This document shows, one piece after another, positions 7,040 through 14,399 of a stretch of 14,508 nucleotides of DNA. The stretch spans positions 1 to 14,508 of the forward strand of contig JAQNCU010000031.1 in NCBI GenBank assembly GCA_029077775.1, read 5' to 3'. The notes beneath the pieces are model-generated. The model was not told the origin of the DNA, did no database searches, and worked only from the letters and a program-made list of their open reading frames with translations. Within the stretch, counting starts at the first letter, position 1. The number at the start of each line of letters is the position of its first letter. The stretch comes from Acidocella sp. Lineage in GTDB: Bacteria > Pseudomonadota > Alphaproteobacteria > Acetobacterales > Acetobacteraceae. The position numbers and the translations under genes are program-made.

Positions 7040-8202
7040 GCACTGCCCTTAATGTCCCGCCGCCGGACTTCATGAATGATGAGGACATCCGCATCTTCGC
7101 GGACATGGTCGGTGCGTTTTTCAAACGGCACGCCCCGCCCACGCGCACCAAAGCGTGGCGCGCCGCCGGGCAGGTGGAGCGCGCCTTCTGGACCGAGGCC
7201 GGGCAGGCCGGTCTGCTCGGCCTTATGGTGCCCGCCGCCTATGGCGGCCCCGGCGGGGATTTGCGGCATGAAATCATACTGGTCGACGCCCAGGCCCGCC
7301 ACGATGTCGATGGCTTCGCCGCCTCGCTGCATAACGTCATCATCACGCCCTATGTCATCGACTATGGCACGCATGAGCAAAAACAACGCTGGCTGCACAG
7401 GCTGGTCAATGGCGACCTTATCGCCGCCGTCGCAATGACCGAGCCTGATGCCGGCAGCGACCTCCAGGCCATCCGCGCCACCGCGCTGCGCGATGGCAAT
7501 GGCTACCGCATCAACGGCCAGAAAACCTATATTTCCAATGGCCAGTTGGCGAATTTCATTGTCGTCGTCGCCAAAACAGACCCGGCGGCGCGCGGCCGGG
7601 GCATCTCCCTCCTGGTTGTGGAAACAGACCAGGCGGAGGGCTTTCGCCGTGGTCGCAACCTCGACAAGGTCGGGCAGGACGCTGCGGATACGTCCGAACT
7701 GTTTTTCGACAATGTCTGGGTCCCGGCGGAAAACCTGCTCGGCCTGACCGAGGGCCAGGGTTTCGCGCAATTAATGGGCCAGCTTCCGCGTGAGCGCCTG
7801 ATCATCGCGGTGCAGGCCGCCGCCGAGATGGAGCGTGCGCTTGAGGTGACACTCGATTTCGTCCGACACCGTAGAGTCTTCGGCCAGGCGGTGCTGGATT
7901 ACCAGAACACGCAATTCCGCCTCGCCGAATGCAAAACGCTCGCCACCATCGCGCGCGTTTTTGTCAATCATTGCATCGGCCAGGCGCTGGCAGGCACGCT
8001 TGATGACAGCACCGCCGCCATGGCGAAATACTGGACAACCGATACACTCTGCAAAATCGTCGATGAGTGCCTGCAACTGCATGGCGGTGCCGGGTACATG
8101 AACGAATATCTGATCGGGCGCATGTACCGTGATGCCAGGGTATCGCGGATCTATGGCGGCACCAACGAGATCATGAAAATCCTCATCGCGCGCGGACTGT
8201 AG
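7036..8202 (+). CDS. Acyl-CoA dehydrogenase, long-chain (LCAD) type
   Basis: An FAD flavoenzyme that introduces the alpha-beta double bond into acyl-CoAs and passes electrons to electron-transfer flavoprotein. Full length at 388 residues. Features: N-terminal helical domain; AVAMTEPDAGSDLQ (131-144) and TYISNGQ (164-170) of the FAD/substrate beta domain; RRVFGQ and NTQFRLAE (279-297); QLHGGAGYMNEY (347-358); and IYGGTNEIMK (372-381). The position that is glutamate in SCAD/MCAD (YEGT) is glycine here (YGGT). The base is instead expected to be E253 in QLPRERLIIA, exactly as in LCAD and isovaleryl-CoA dehydrogenase, which act on branched or long substrates. The start overlaps the synthetase stop by 4 nt. 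The actual substrate is not shown by sequence; neighbours suggest a methyl-branched acyl-CoA. Confidence 0.93.
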   Translation: MSTALNVPPPDFMNDEDIRIFADMVGAFFKRHAPPTRTKAWRAAGQVERAFWTEAGQAGLLGLMVPAAYGGPGGDLRHEIILVDAQARHDVDGFAASLHNVIITPYVIDYGTHEQKQRWLHRLVNGDLIAAVAMTEPDAGSDLQAIRATALRDGNGYRINGQKTYISNGQLANFIVVVAKTDPAARGRGISLLVVETDQAEGFRRGRNLDKVGQDAADTSELFFDNVWVPAENLLGLTEGQGFAQLMGQLPRERLIIAVQAAAEMERALEVTLDFVRHRRVFGQAVLDYQNTQFRLAECKTLATIARVFVNHCIGQALAGTLDDSTAAMAKYWTTDTLCKIVDECLQLHGGAGYMNEYLIGRMYRDARVSRIYGGTNEIMKILIARGL

Positions 8203-8233
8203 CGGCCCGCCGATAACGCGCGGCACGGCAGAA

Positions 8234-8263
8234 TTGACACCAGCCGACACTGTGCGGGATGTT
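8234..8263 (+). promoter_or_regulatory. Possible promoter upstream of the thiolase gene
   Basis: A perfect -35 TTGACA lies at 8234-8239, followed 18 nt later by GATGTT (8258-8263), a weak -10 with three of six consensus bases. The predicted transcript would start about 20-25 nt before the thiolase start. It sits in the 86-nt gap between the dehydrogenase stop and the thiolase, so the thiolase-racemase pair may have its own promoter as well as read-through. Confidence 0.3.
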
Positions 8264-8294
8264 CGATGAAAATTCATAATCGGGGGAAATGCCC

Positions 8295-8330
8295 ATGTCA
8301 TCAGTGTCATCAATGTCATCAATGTCATCA
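8295..8330 (+). repeat. Four tandem 9-bp repeats forming the thiolase start
   Basis: Four back-to-back copies of RTGTCATCA: 8295-8303, 8304-8312 (GTG in place of ATG), 8313-8321 and 8322-8330. Each copy carries an in-frame potential start codon followed by Ser-Ser, so copy-number change keeps the reading frame. It is too short and too perfectly tandem for CRISPR. Confidence 0.9.
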
Positions 8331-9488
8331 GCCTATATCGTTGCTTGCGCCCGCACCGCCGGTGCCAAACGTGGCGGCAAGCTCGCGGGCTGGCACCCGG
8401 CTGACATGGCCGGGGCGGTTCTGGATGCCCTGGTCACGCGCTCAGGCATCGACCCCGCCGCCATCGAGGACGTGATCATGGGCTGCGTCAGCCAGGCGGG
8501 CGAGCAGAGCTTCCATATCGGCCGCAACGCCGTCATGGCGTCCAACCTGCCAGACAGCGTGCCCGCCGTCTCCATCGACCGGCAATGCGGCTCCTCGCAA
8601 CAGGCCATCCAGTTCGCGGCCCAGGCGGTGATGTCCGGCACCCAGGACGTGGTGATCGCCGCCGGGGTTGAGAGCATGACCCGGGTGCCCATGGGCTCCC
8701 CCATTGCGTTGTTCGCCAAAGCTGGCATCGGCACGGGCCCGTTTTCACCCCGCATCCTCGACCGCTACGGTGTCGCCGGGTTCAGCCAGTTCACCGGCGC
8801 GCAGATGATCGCCGATAAATACGGTTTCTCGCGTGAGGACCTTGATATTTTCGCGCTGGAGAGCCACCGCCGCGCCGCCGCCGCAACGCAAGGTGGCGCG
8901 TTCGCGCATGAAATCCTGCCGCTGCGGATTGATGATCACGGCACCATGCACGCCACCGATGAGGGCATCCGGGCGGAGGCCACGCTCGAATCTATCGGCG
9001 CTGTGAAATTATTGCAGGAGGGCGGCAAAATCTCAGCCGCGAATGCCAGCCAGATCTGCGACGGTGCCTCGGGCGTATTGGTCGTCAGCGAACGCGCGCT
9101 GAAACAACACAGCCTCACGCCGCTGGCGCGCATCCACAACCTTACCGTTACGGCGGGTGACCCGGTGATCATGCTCGAAGAACCCATCCCCGCCACCATC
9201 CGCGCCCTTAAGCGCGCGGGCATGAGTATTGATGACATCGACCTCTATGAGGTGAACGAGGCTTTCGCCCCTGTTCCCCTTGCCTGGTTGCAGGCACTCG
9301 GCGCCGACCCCGCGAAGCTCAACGTCAATGGCGGGGCCATCGCGCTCGGCCATCCGCTCGGGGCCTCGGGCACCAAGCTCATGACCACGCTCATCCATGC
9401 CCTGCGCGCGCGCGGCAAACGCTATGGCCTGCAAACCATGTGCGAGGGCGGCGGGATCGCCAATGTCACGATCATCGAGGCGCTTTGA
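8295..9488 (+). CDS. Acetyl-CoA acyltransferase (thiolase)
   Basis: A thiolase that cleaves 3-ketoacyl-CoA with CoA (or runs the reverse condensation). From the ATG at 8295 it has 397 residues, the normal length. Catalytic residues are in place: nucleophile C98 in DRQCGSSQQA, NEAFAP (321-326), H353 in GHPLGASGTK, and C383 in TMCEGGGIAN. AYIVACARTAGAKRGGKLAGWHPADMA at the N-terminus is typical of the acetyl-CoA C-acyltransferase group encoded in alphaproteobacterial beta-oxidation clusters. The start is ambiguous: GGGGG at 8282-8286 is 8 nt before 8295, but ATG 8289 lies just upstream, and the next repeats offer starts at 8304, 8313 and 8322. MSSAYIV from 8322 resembles the usual family N-terminus. 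The racemase gene begins 6 nt after its stop, so the two are probably cotranscribed. Confidence 0.95.
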   Translation: MSSVSSMSSMSSAYIVACARTAGAKRGGKLAGWHPADMAGAVLDALVTRSGIDPAAIEDVIMGCVSQAGEQSFHIGRNAVMASNLPDSVPAVSIDRQCGSSQQAIQFAAQAVMSGTQDVVIAAGVESMTRVPMGSPIALFAKAGIGTGPFSPRILDRYGVAGFSQFTGAQMIADKYGFSREDLDIFALESHRRAAAATQGGAFAHEILPLRIDDHGTMHATDEGIRAEATLESIGAVKLLQEGGKISAANASQICDGASGVLVVSERALKQHSLTPLARIHNLTVTAGDPVIMLEEPIPATIRALKRAGMSIDDIDLYEVNEAFAPVPLAWLQALGADPAKLNVNGGAIALGHPLGASGTKLMTTLIHALRARGKRYGLQTMCEGGGIANVTIIEAL

Positions 9489-9494
9489 GAGCTC

Positions 9495-10634
9495 ATGCCC
9501 GGCCCGCTCACCGGCATCCGCATCCTTGAATTCGCCGCCATCGGCCCAGGGCCGTTTTGCGCCATGCTGCTGGCCGATATGGGCGCGGATATCCTGCGCA
9601 TCGACCGCCCGGCACCAGCCCTCGCCCCCGCCGACATCTCAGCGCGCGGCCGCGCCTCGCTCGCGCTCGACCTGAAAGACCCATCCGCCATTGCCACCTG
9701 CCTTGGCATCATCGCGCATGTCGATGTCCTGATCGAGGGGTTCCGCCCCGGCGTTATGGAGCGTCTCGGCCTTGGCCCGGATGCCGCACTCACCATCAAT
9801 CCCCGCTTGATCTATGGCCGCATGACCGGCTGGGGCCAATCCGGCCCGCGCGCCCATACGGCGGGGCACGACATAAACTACATCGCTTTATCCGGCGCGC
9901 TGGACGCTATCGGCGATGCCGCCGCCCCTGTCCCGCCGCTCAATCTGGTCGGCGATTACGGTGGCGGCTCGCTCTACCTCGCCATGGGCATCGCCGCTGC
10001 CTTGTATGAGCGCACAATCTCCGGCCAGGGCCAGGTGATCGACGCCGCGATCATCGATGGTGCCGCCTCACTCATGAGTGTCTTTCACAACCCGGCGGCT
10101 TTTGGCCTCGCTTCGGCCACACGCGGTGCGCATATGTTAAGCGGGTCGGCCCCGTTTTATGGTGTCTATCGCTGCGTTGATGGCAATTTCATTTCCGTCG
10201 GCGCAATTGAACCGCAATTCTACGCCTTGTTCCTGCGCATCCTTGGCCTGGCCCCGGATGCCCTGGGCGGCCAGCACCACAGGCCAGACTGGCCTGCCAG
10301 CCGCGCCCGCCTTGCCGCCCTGTTCGCCACCCGCACGCGGGATGAGTGGGCGGCGCTTTTTGCGGGCACCGATGCCTGTGTCGCCCCGGTCCTCACCCTG
10401 GCGGAAGCCGCCGCCGATCGGCATATCCAGGCGCGCGAGACCCTGGTGCCTGAGGCCGGATATTCCCGCCCGGCCCCGGCCCCGCGGTTTTCCCGCAGCC
10501 AGAGTGAAGCCAAAACCGGCTATGCCAAAACCGACGAGGGTGGTGCTGCCCTGCTGGCCCGTTGGGGCATCGCGACTGGCCCCGATGCGGCAAATATCAG
10601 CGCGGCGCCATCCGGATCGCCCCATCCAGCCTGA
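9495..10634 (+). CDS. Alpha-methylacyl-CoA racemase (CaiB/BaiF fold)
   Basis: AMACR-type enzymes interconvert (2R)- and (2S)-2-methylacyl-CoAs so that stereospecific beta-oxidation can proceed. The 379-residue protein has the family III CoA-transferase fold (LEFAAIGPGPFCAMLLADMGAD at 11-32, VLIEGFRPGVMERLGLG at 78-94). Residues that set racemase apart from CoA transferases are visible: H125 (TAGHDINYIALSGAL), D154 (GDYGGGS) and E239 (GAIEPQF), matching the His/Asp/Glu set of mycobacterial MCR (H126, D156, E241). A CoA transferase would instead rely on a different single Asp, so racemase is preferred, though substrate range is unproven. ATG 9495 has only a poor ribosome site and is probably coupled to the thiolase stop. 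The last 38 nt overlap the 3' end of the SDR gene on the other strand. Confidence 0.88.
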   Translation: MPGPLTGIRILEFAAIGPGPFCAMLLADMGADILRIDRPAPALAPADISARGRASLALDLKDPSAIATCLGIIAHVDVLIEGFRPGVMERLGLGPDAALTINPRLIYGRMTGWGQSGPRAHTAGHDINYIALSGALDAIGDAAAPVPPLNLVGDYGGGSLYLAMGIAAALYERTISGQGQVIDAAIIDGAASLMSVFHNPAAFGLASATRGAHMLSGSAPFYGVYRCVDGNFISVGAIEPQFYALFLRILGLAPDALGGQHHRPDWPASRARLAALFATRTRDEWAALFAGTDACVAPVLTLAEAAADRHIQARETLVPEAGYSRPAPAPRFSRSQSEAKTGYAKTDEGGAALLARWGIATGPDAANISAAPSGSPHPA

Positions 10635-11358
10635 TGGTCTCGCCGTTGAGCATCTGGTTGCGGATAATCGCCTCCACCATCTGCGCATATTCCTCGGGCC
10701 GCCCCAGACGGCTCGGGAAGGGCACCTGCGCGCCCAGGCTGAGCTGCGCATCTTCGGGCAGGCTTTGCAACAAGGGTGTCAGGAACAGCCCTGGCGCGAT
10801 TGTCATCACCCGAATGCCAAGCTGCGCCAGATCCCGCGCCACCGGCAATGTCAGGCCGACCACACCGGCCTTGGAAGCCGCATAAGCCGCCTGGCCGATC
10901 TGCCCGTCATAGGCTGCCACGCTGGCGGTGTTGATGATCACGCCGCGCCCTTCCGCCTGCGGCTCGACACTTGCCAGACGTGCTGCGAATTTCGCCAGCA
11001 CGTTGAACGTGCCGAGAAGATTAACCGCGATGACCTGAGTGAACCCGGCCAGAGGGTGAGCCTTGCCCTCGCGGTCTACGGTCTTGCGCGCGCTGCCGAT
11101 GCCAGCACAATTCACCAGCACCCGCCCCACGCCATGCGCCTCCTCCGCCCTTGCGATCGCCGCGGCAACCTGCGCCTCGTCGGTTACGTTCACCGGGAAA
11201 AATACGCCGCCGATCTCCTTTGCCACCGCCTCGCCCTGGGCGGTGTTCATATCGAAGATTGCTACCTTCGCGCCGAGATGCGCCAATAGCCGCGCCGTCG
11301 CCGCGCCCAGCCCGGAGGCCCCGCCCGTGATAACCACCGCCGTGCCGTTGATCTCCAT
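10597..11358 (-). CDS. HSD10-type short-chain dehydrogenase (3-hydroxyacyl-CoA dehydrogenase)
   Basis: An NAD-dependent short-chain dehydrogenase of 253 residues. The closest recognisable relatives are the type II 3-hydroxyacyl-CoA dehydrogenase / 17-beta-HSD10 group, which oxidises 3-hydroxyacyl-CoAs including 2-methyl-3-hydroxybutyryl-CoA of isoleucine breakdown. Motifs: cofactor loop TGGASGLG (11-18); D36 after the second strand, favouring NAD over NADP; NCAG (83-86); N113; and the triad S146, Y159, K163. The HSD10-like C-terminal half is clear: IGQAAYAASKAGVVGLTLPVARDL, IAPGLFLTPLL, VPFPSRLGRPEEYA and the final NGETIRLDGAIRM. ATG 11358 has GGAGG with an 8-nt spacer. It follows the iron dehydrogenase by 50 nt in the same direction, so the two probably form an operon. 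Its tail overlaps the racemase gene by 38 nt. Confidence 0.92.
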   Translation of the reverse strand: MEINGTAVVITGGASGLGAATARLLAHLGAKVAIFDMNTAQGEAVAKEIGGVFFPVNVTDEAQVAAAIARAEEAHGVGRVLVNCAGIGSARKTVDREGKAHPLAGFTQVIAVNLLGTFNVLAKFAARLASVEPQAEGRGVIINTASVAAYDGQIGQAAYAASKAGVVGLTLPVARDLAQLGIRVMTIAPGLFLTPLLQSLPEDAQLSLGAQVPFPSRLGRPEEYAQMVEAIIRNQMLNGETIRLDGAIRMAPR

Positions 11359-11408
11359 GTCCCATGCCTCCGTTATGATTTTTATGTGCTGCTAACCCGC
11401 CCAACAAA

Positions 11409-12680
11409 TCACCAGTTGTTCAGCGATTCCCGTAAAATACGGTCCAGCACCCCCGGCGTTACCGGCTTCGGAGCCCCCGCCAGTAATCTCTGCTGCTTCA
11501 TCGCGCCGTCAATGATCGCCGGGATATCCGCCTCCCCATACCCCAACGCCGCAATCCCCGATGGTGCGCCCACGGCCTTCATCATATCGATTATGGCGCG
11601 CGGCAGGCTTTCGGCGTCGGGCTCACTTATCTCATGGCCGCGCAGCAGGCGCGCCGCCGTGATATGTTTTTCCGGACACGCATCATACGTATACCGGAAC
11701 GAAGCCGGCGCGGTCACGATCACCGAATAGCCGTGCGGCACAAACCCATGATCCGCCGCATATCCAGGCGCGTGGTAAATATGGCGGATGCCCGCGATAG
11801 GGTACGCGCATGAATGCGGAATATGCACGCCCGCGGTGCCAAAGCCGATGCCCGCCATCGTCGCCCCCAGCATCATGGTCCCGCGCGCCTCGGTATCATT
11901 CCCGTCGCGCACGGCGCGTGCCAAAAATGTCCCGCTGAACTCGATGGCCTTCAGCGACCAAATATCTGCCACCGGGTTGCTCCCCTGATAGGGCGGTCGC
12001 TCATCCGGCGAGGCCGGTCGCGGGCGTTCATTGAACGGCTTCGAGATATAACTCTCAATCGCATGGCACAGCACATCAAGCCCGGCGGCAGCCGCCACGC
12101 CGCTTGGCGCCGCGCGGGCAAGCTCGGGGTCCACAATGGCCAAACTCGGGCGCATATATCGGTGCGAGATGCCGGTTTTTAAGTGCATCTCTGGAATGTC
12201 CAGAATCGCCACGGTCGTCGCCTCAGATCCCGAACCCGATGTCGTCGGCAGGCATATCAGCGGCTTCAGGGGTGAGGCAGGTTTTTTGCCCAGGCCAATC
12301 GGCGGGTTGACATAATCCATAATCTGCCCGCCATGCACCGAGATCAAATTGGCCACTTTCGCGGTATCGATCGTCGAGCCCCCGCCCAGCGCCACAAACC
12401 CATCCGCCGGGTGGCCTGCGCAAAAATCCACCGCCCTTTGCAGCGACCCGATGGTTGGTTCCACCCGAATATCCTCAAACCGCGTGAAGGCGACACCTGC
12501 TTTGGCCATAATCGCCTCGATCCGCGCAACCAGCCCCTGGGTGTGAAGCGCCGGGTCTGCGACCAACATGACACGCTTCAGCCCCAGGCGCGCAAGCTCC
12601 CAGCCCAGCTCCTCGGCGGCACCCGCACCGAATTTTAGCTGTGTTGCTTCGAGCGTAAAAACGCTCTCAAAACCGGACAT
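11409..12680 (-). CDS. Iron-dependent hydroxyacid-oxoacid transhydrogenase-like alcohol dehydrogenase
   Basis: A group III (iron) alcohol dehydrogenase of 423 residues that resembles the ADHFE1/HOT subgroup. HOT oxidises 4-hydroxybutyrate to succinate semialdehyde while reducing 2-oxoglutarate to 2-hydroxyglutarate, using bound NAD. Seen: VALGGGSTIDTAK, PTTSGSGSEAT, the HOT-like insertion PPYQGSNPVADIW, GIGFGTAGVHIPHSCAYPIAG, VPHGYSV and GYGEADIP. Metal ligands expected from FucO alignment are D202, H206 (GLDVLCHAIESY), H289 and H316, all present. Start choice: ATG 12680 has GGTGG with a 5-nt spacer; GTG 12689 would add three residues. A lactaldehyde- or 1,3-propanediol-type dehydrogenase is the alternative, but the insertion favours HOT. 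It leads the minus-strand operon with the HSD10-type gene and has its own promoter candidate. Confidence 0.88.
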   Translation of the reverse strand: MSGFESVFTLEATQLKFGAGAAEELGWELARLGLKRVMLVADPALHTQGLVARIEAIMAKAGVAFTRFEDIRVEPTIGSLQRAVDFCAGHPADGFVALGGGSTIDTAKVANLISVHGGQIMDYVNPPIGLGKKPASPLKPLICLPTTSGSGSEATTVAILDIPEMHLKTGISHRYMRPSLAIVDPELARAAPSGVAAAAGLDVLCHAIESYISKPFNERPRPASPDERPPYQGSNPVADIWSLKAIEFSGTFLARAVRDGNDTEARGTMMLGATMAGIGFGTAGVHIPHSCAYPIAGIRHIYHAPGYAADHGFVPHGYSVIVTAPASFRYTYDACPEKHITAARLLRGHEISEPDAESLPRAIIDMMKAVGAPSGIAALGYGEADIPAIIDGAMKQQRLLAGAPKPVTPGVLDRILRESLNNW

Positions 12681-12706
12681 TATTTCCACCCATAATCGTT
12701 GTGTGC

Positions 12707-12734
12707 ATCATTCAGCCCCCGTGCCCATTGTCAA
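12707..12734 (-). promoter_or_regulatory. Promoter candidate for the iron dehydrogenase-SDR operon
   Basis: On the minus strand a perfect -35 TTGACA (plus-strand 12729-12734) is followed 16 nt later by AATGAT (12707-12712), a -10 with four of six consensus bases. Transcription would start near 12700, about 20 nt before the ATG at 12680, leaving room for the GGTGG ribosome site. Confidence 0.45.
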
Positions 12735-12768
12735 TCGGGTGGCAGTCGCGCGCGGTTTCAGTTGTGGC

Positions 12769-12776
12769 TATACAAT
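12769..12776 (+). promoter_or_regulatory. -10-like element immediately before the acyltransferase
   Basis: TATACAAT contains TACAAT (12771-12776), five of six bases of a -10 box, but no -35 is found at the right distance. A start of transcription 6-8 nt downstream would fall at or beside the ATG at 12783, where no Shine-Dalgarno sequence is seen, so a leaderless mRNA is possible. Weak evidence. Confidence 0.25.
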
Positions 12777-12782
12777 ACGTTC

Positions 12783-13844
12783 ATGCAACGATTCCGCCGT
12801 ATGGACGGGCTGCGCGGGGCCCTGGCGGTTTATGTCATGCTCGCCCACGCGCTGCCCTTCACCAATCTGCCTCCCTGGTTTTGCGGGTTGTTTCATCACG
12901 GCGAGGCGGCGGTTGACTTGTTTTTCTGCCTGTCGGGCTTGGTCATCACGCAGTCGCTCACCCGCGCCGGGGGGCGGTTCTGGCCGTTCATCAGGGCCCG
13001 GTTGCTGCGGTTGATGCCGGTTTATATCGTCGCGCTGGCGCTTTCCACGGCACTCCTGCCCGGCAACCCCGCCGCCGGTATGCCTTGGGCGGCACCATCG
13101 GATGATGTGTTCTGGTCACCCGGCCTGCCGTCTTTTTTCATCTGGCATCTGGGCCTGCATCTGCTGCTGCTCCAGGGCGTGCTTCCGGCCTGCGTTCTGC
13201 CGTTTGCGTGGGAGAGTCTGCTCACCCCGGCCTGGAGCCTGTCGACCGAATGGCAATTCTACCTGCTCCTCGGGCTTGTGGCACCACGGCGAATGGCGCC
13301 GCTATGCCTCGGCCTGCTGACCCTGGGGATGGCCGACCACCTCATCATCCTGCCGCCTTGCTGGCAATTCAGCCGGGCGTTTCTGCCGGATGCAGCCCCC
13401 TATTTCGCGCTCGGCCTTGCCAGCATCGGCATCCTGCACGGGCCAGGCGCGGCGCGCCGGGTTGATTATGCGTTGTTTTTGGTCTGTCTGGTCTGCGCCT
13501 GCATGATCGGCTGGCATACGGCCCTTAACAAAGCCTTGCCCCCGCTGGTCTGGGCGCTCATCCTCGCGGTACAGCGCCATCCCGCCGGTGCGGTCCTCGA
13601 AACCCGACCGTTGCTGGCACTCGGCGCCATCTCCTATCCGCTTTATCTGATCCATGAGCCGCTGCAGCGGGCTTTGGCCATGCTCATTGCACCGATAGCC
13701 GCGGGCAGGGCAGGGGTGTTCACCCTCCTGTGGCTCCCTCTGGCGCTCATTATTCCTATCCTTGCCGCCGTAACGCTGCATTACAGCGTGGAGCGGCGAT
13801 TCATGCAGCGGAGGGGTCTACCCGCAACACCGCCGGCCACATGA
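12783..13844 (+). CDS. Membrane acyltransferase, OafA/NodX family (Acyltransferase_3)
   Basis: A polytopic inner-membrane protein of 353 residues in the acyltransferase-3 family, whose members O-acylate (often acetylate) surface polysaccharides, lipid A parts, Nod factors or antibiotics. Visible: the opening RRMDGLRGALAVYVMLAH with the conserved H22, FFCLSGLVI (47-55), the arginine motif FIRARLLRLMPVY (69-81), TPAWSLSTEWQFYLL (148-162), and near the C-terminus ISYPLYLIHEPL, followed by a final membrane segment and a basic tail. Many hydrophobic stretches give roughly ten membrane spans. Start: ATG 12783 (MQRFRRMDG) or ATG 12801; the frame is open further upstream to 12699 but that part is not family-like. 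No glycan synthesis genes are nearby, so the acceptor is unknown. Confidence 0.88.
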   Translation: MQRFRRMDGLRGALAVYVMLAHALPFTNLPPWFCGLFHHGEAAVDLFFCLSGLVITQSLTRAGGRFWPFIRARLLRLMPVYIVALALSTALLPGNPAAGMPWAAPSDDVFWSPGLPSFFIWHLGLHLLLLQGVLPACVLPFAWESLLTPAWSLSTEWQFYLLLGLVAPRRMAPLCLGLLTLGMADHLIILPPCWQFSRAFLPDAAPYFALGLASIGILHGPGAARRVDYALFLVCLVCACMIGWHTALNKALPPLVWALILAVQRHPAGAVLETRPLLALGAISYPLYLIHEPLQRALAMLIAPIAAGRAGVFTLLWLPLALIIPILAAVTLHYSVERRFMQRRGLPATPPAT

Positions 13845-13861
13845 ATATATTCAGAGTGAAC

Positions 13862-14113
13862 TCAGAGCTTTTCCAGGCATCTTTCTGTCCGGCCGACAGT
13901 CTTGCGGATATTTGTCCCGGATGAGAAATTTGGCTGGCCCCGAAAATATTCCTGAAAGATTTCTGCGGCGGCATTCAAAAAAGGCACATGCCCGTGCTCT
14001 TCATTCTCAGACAAAAACCCTGCGAACTCCGCATAGATACGCACTGTTTTTTCAACATAAATATCGATTTGCGAAGCCCGGTTAGAGCCTTTCGGATTTG
14101 ACGCAGATGCCAC
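13862..14113 (-). CDS. Small hypothetical protein, 83 aa
   Basis: I do not recognise a family. The 83-residue product starts with GTG at 14113, supported by GGAGG with a 5-nt spacer and by a promoter candidate 35-63 nt upstream. The N-terminus is Ser/Asn/Lys rich; residues about 15-58 (IDIYVEKTVRIYAEFAGFLS, then AAAEIFQEYF) look like two amphipathic helices; the tail is basic with a single Cys near the end. There is no signal peptide or membrane segment, so it is probably cytoplasmic. Base composition is less GC-rich than the neighbouring genes, hinting at transfer or fast evolution. It converges on the acyltransferase with 17 nt between stops. A small DNA- or protein-binding role is possible but nothing shows it. 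Confidence 0.55.
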   Translation of the reverse strand: MASASNPKGSNRASQIDIYVEKTVRIYAEFAGFLSENEEHGHVPFLNAAAEIFQEYFRGQPNFSSGTNIRKTVGRTERCLEKL

Positions 14114-14147
14114 CTAAACCTCCGTTAATAAAAATTACAGCGTCGCA

Positions 14148-14176
14148 AATAAACGATGAACAATTGTTAATGTCAA
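14148..14176 (-). promoter_or_regulatory. Promoter with palindromic operator candidate for the 83-aa gene
   Basis: On the minus strand a perfect -35 TTGACA (plus 14171-14176) and TTTATT (plus 14148-14153, four of six bases of a -10) are separated by exactly 17 nt. The spacer contains the perfect 10-bp palindrome AACAATTGTT (14159-14168), well placed for a repressor. Transcription would start near 14141, about 28 nt before the GTG start codon. Confidence 0.5.
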
Positions 14177-14399
14177 TGACAAAATGACCAAATTTAACAT
14201 TAATTAGTACGCTAATACAAAAACTTTTTAGCGGCATGAAAAATATAGATTTAAATTATTTAGGCATTTAAAGGGGTAAACAACTCAGTTGGCATTTTGT
14301 CTGCGTCATTTTTGTGGTCGCCATAAATGCGTCCATCGCCATCATAAAAGTCATCATCATTACACTGAACAAATCCGTGGCCCCGCGTGAATCGTCTGT

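Noticed and set aside
8295..8330. Short tandem repeat as a CRISPR array
   Set aside because: The units are 9 bp with no spacers and are in frame with the thiolase coding sequence.
10159..11289. Plus-strand frame of 376 codons across the racemase/SDR junction
   Set aside because: It spans two convergent, well-supported genes in other frames and has no coherent family features.
13886..13900. CTGTC/GACAG hairpin after the acyltransferase as a terminator
   Set aside because: Only a 5-bp stem with no following T run, and it lies within the coding region of the 83-aa gene.
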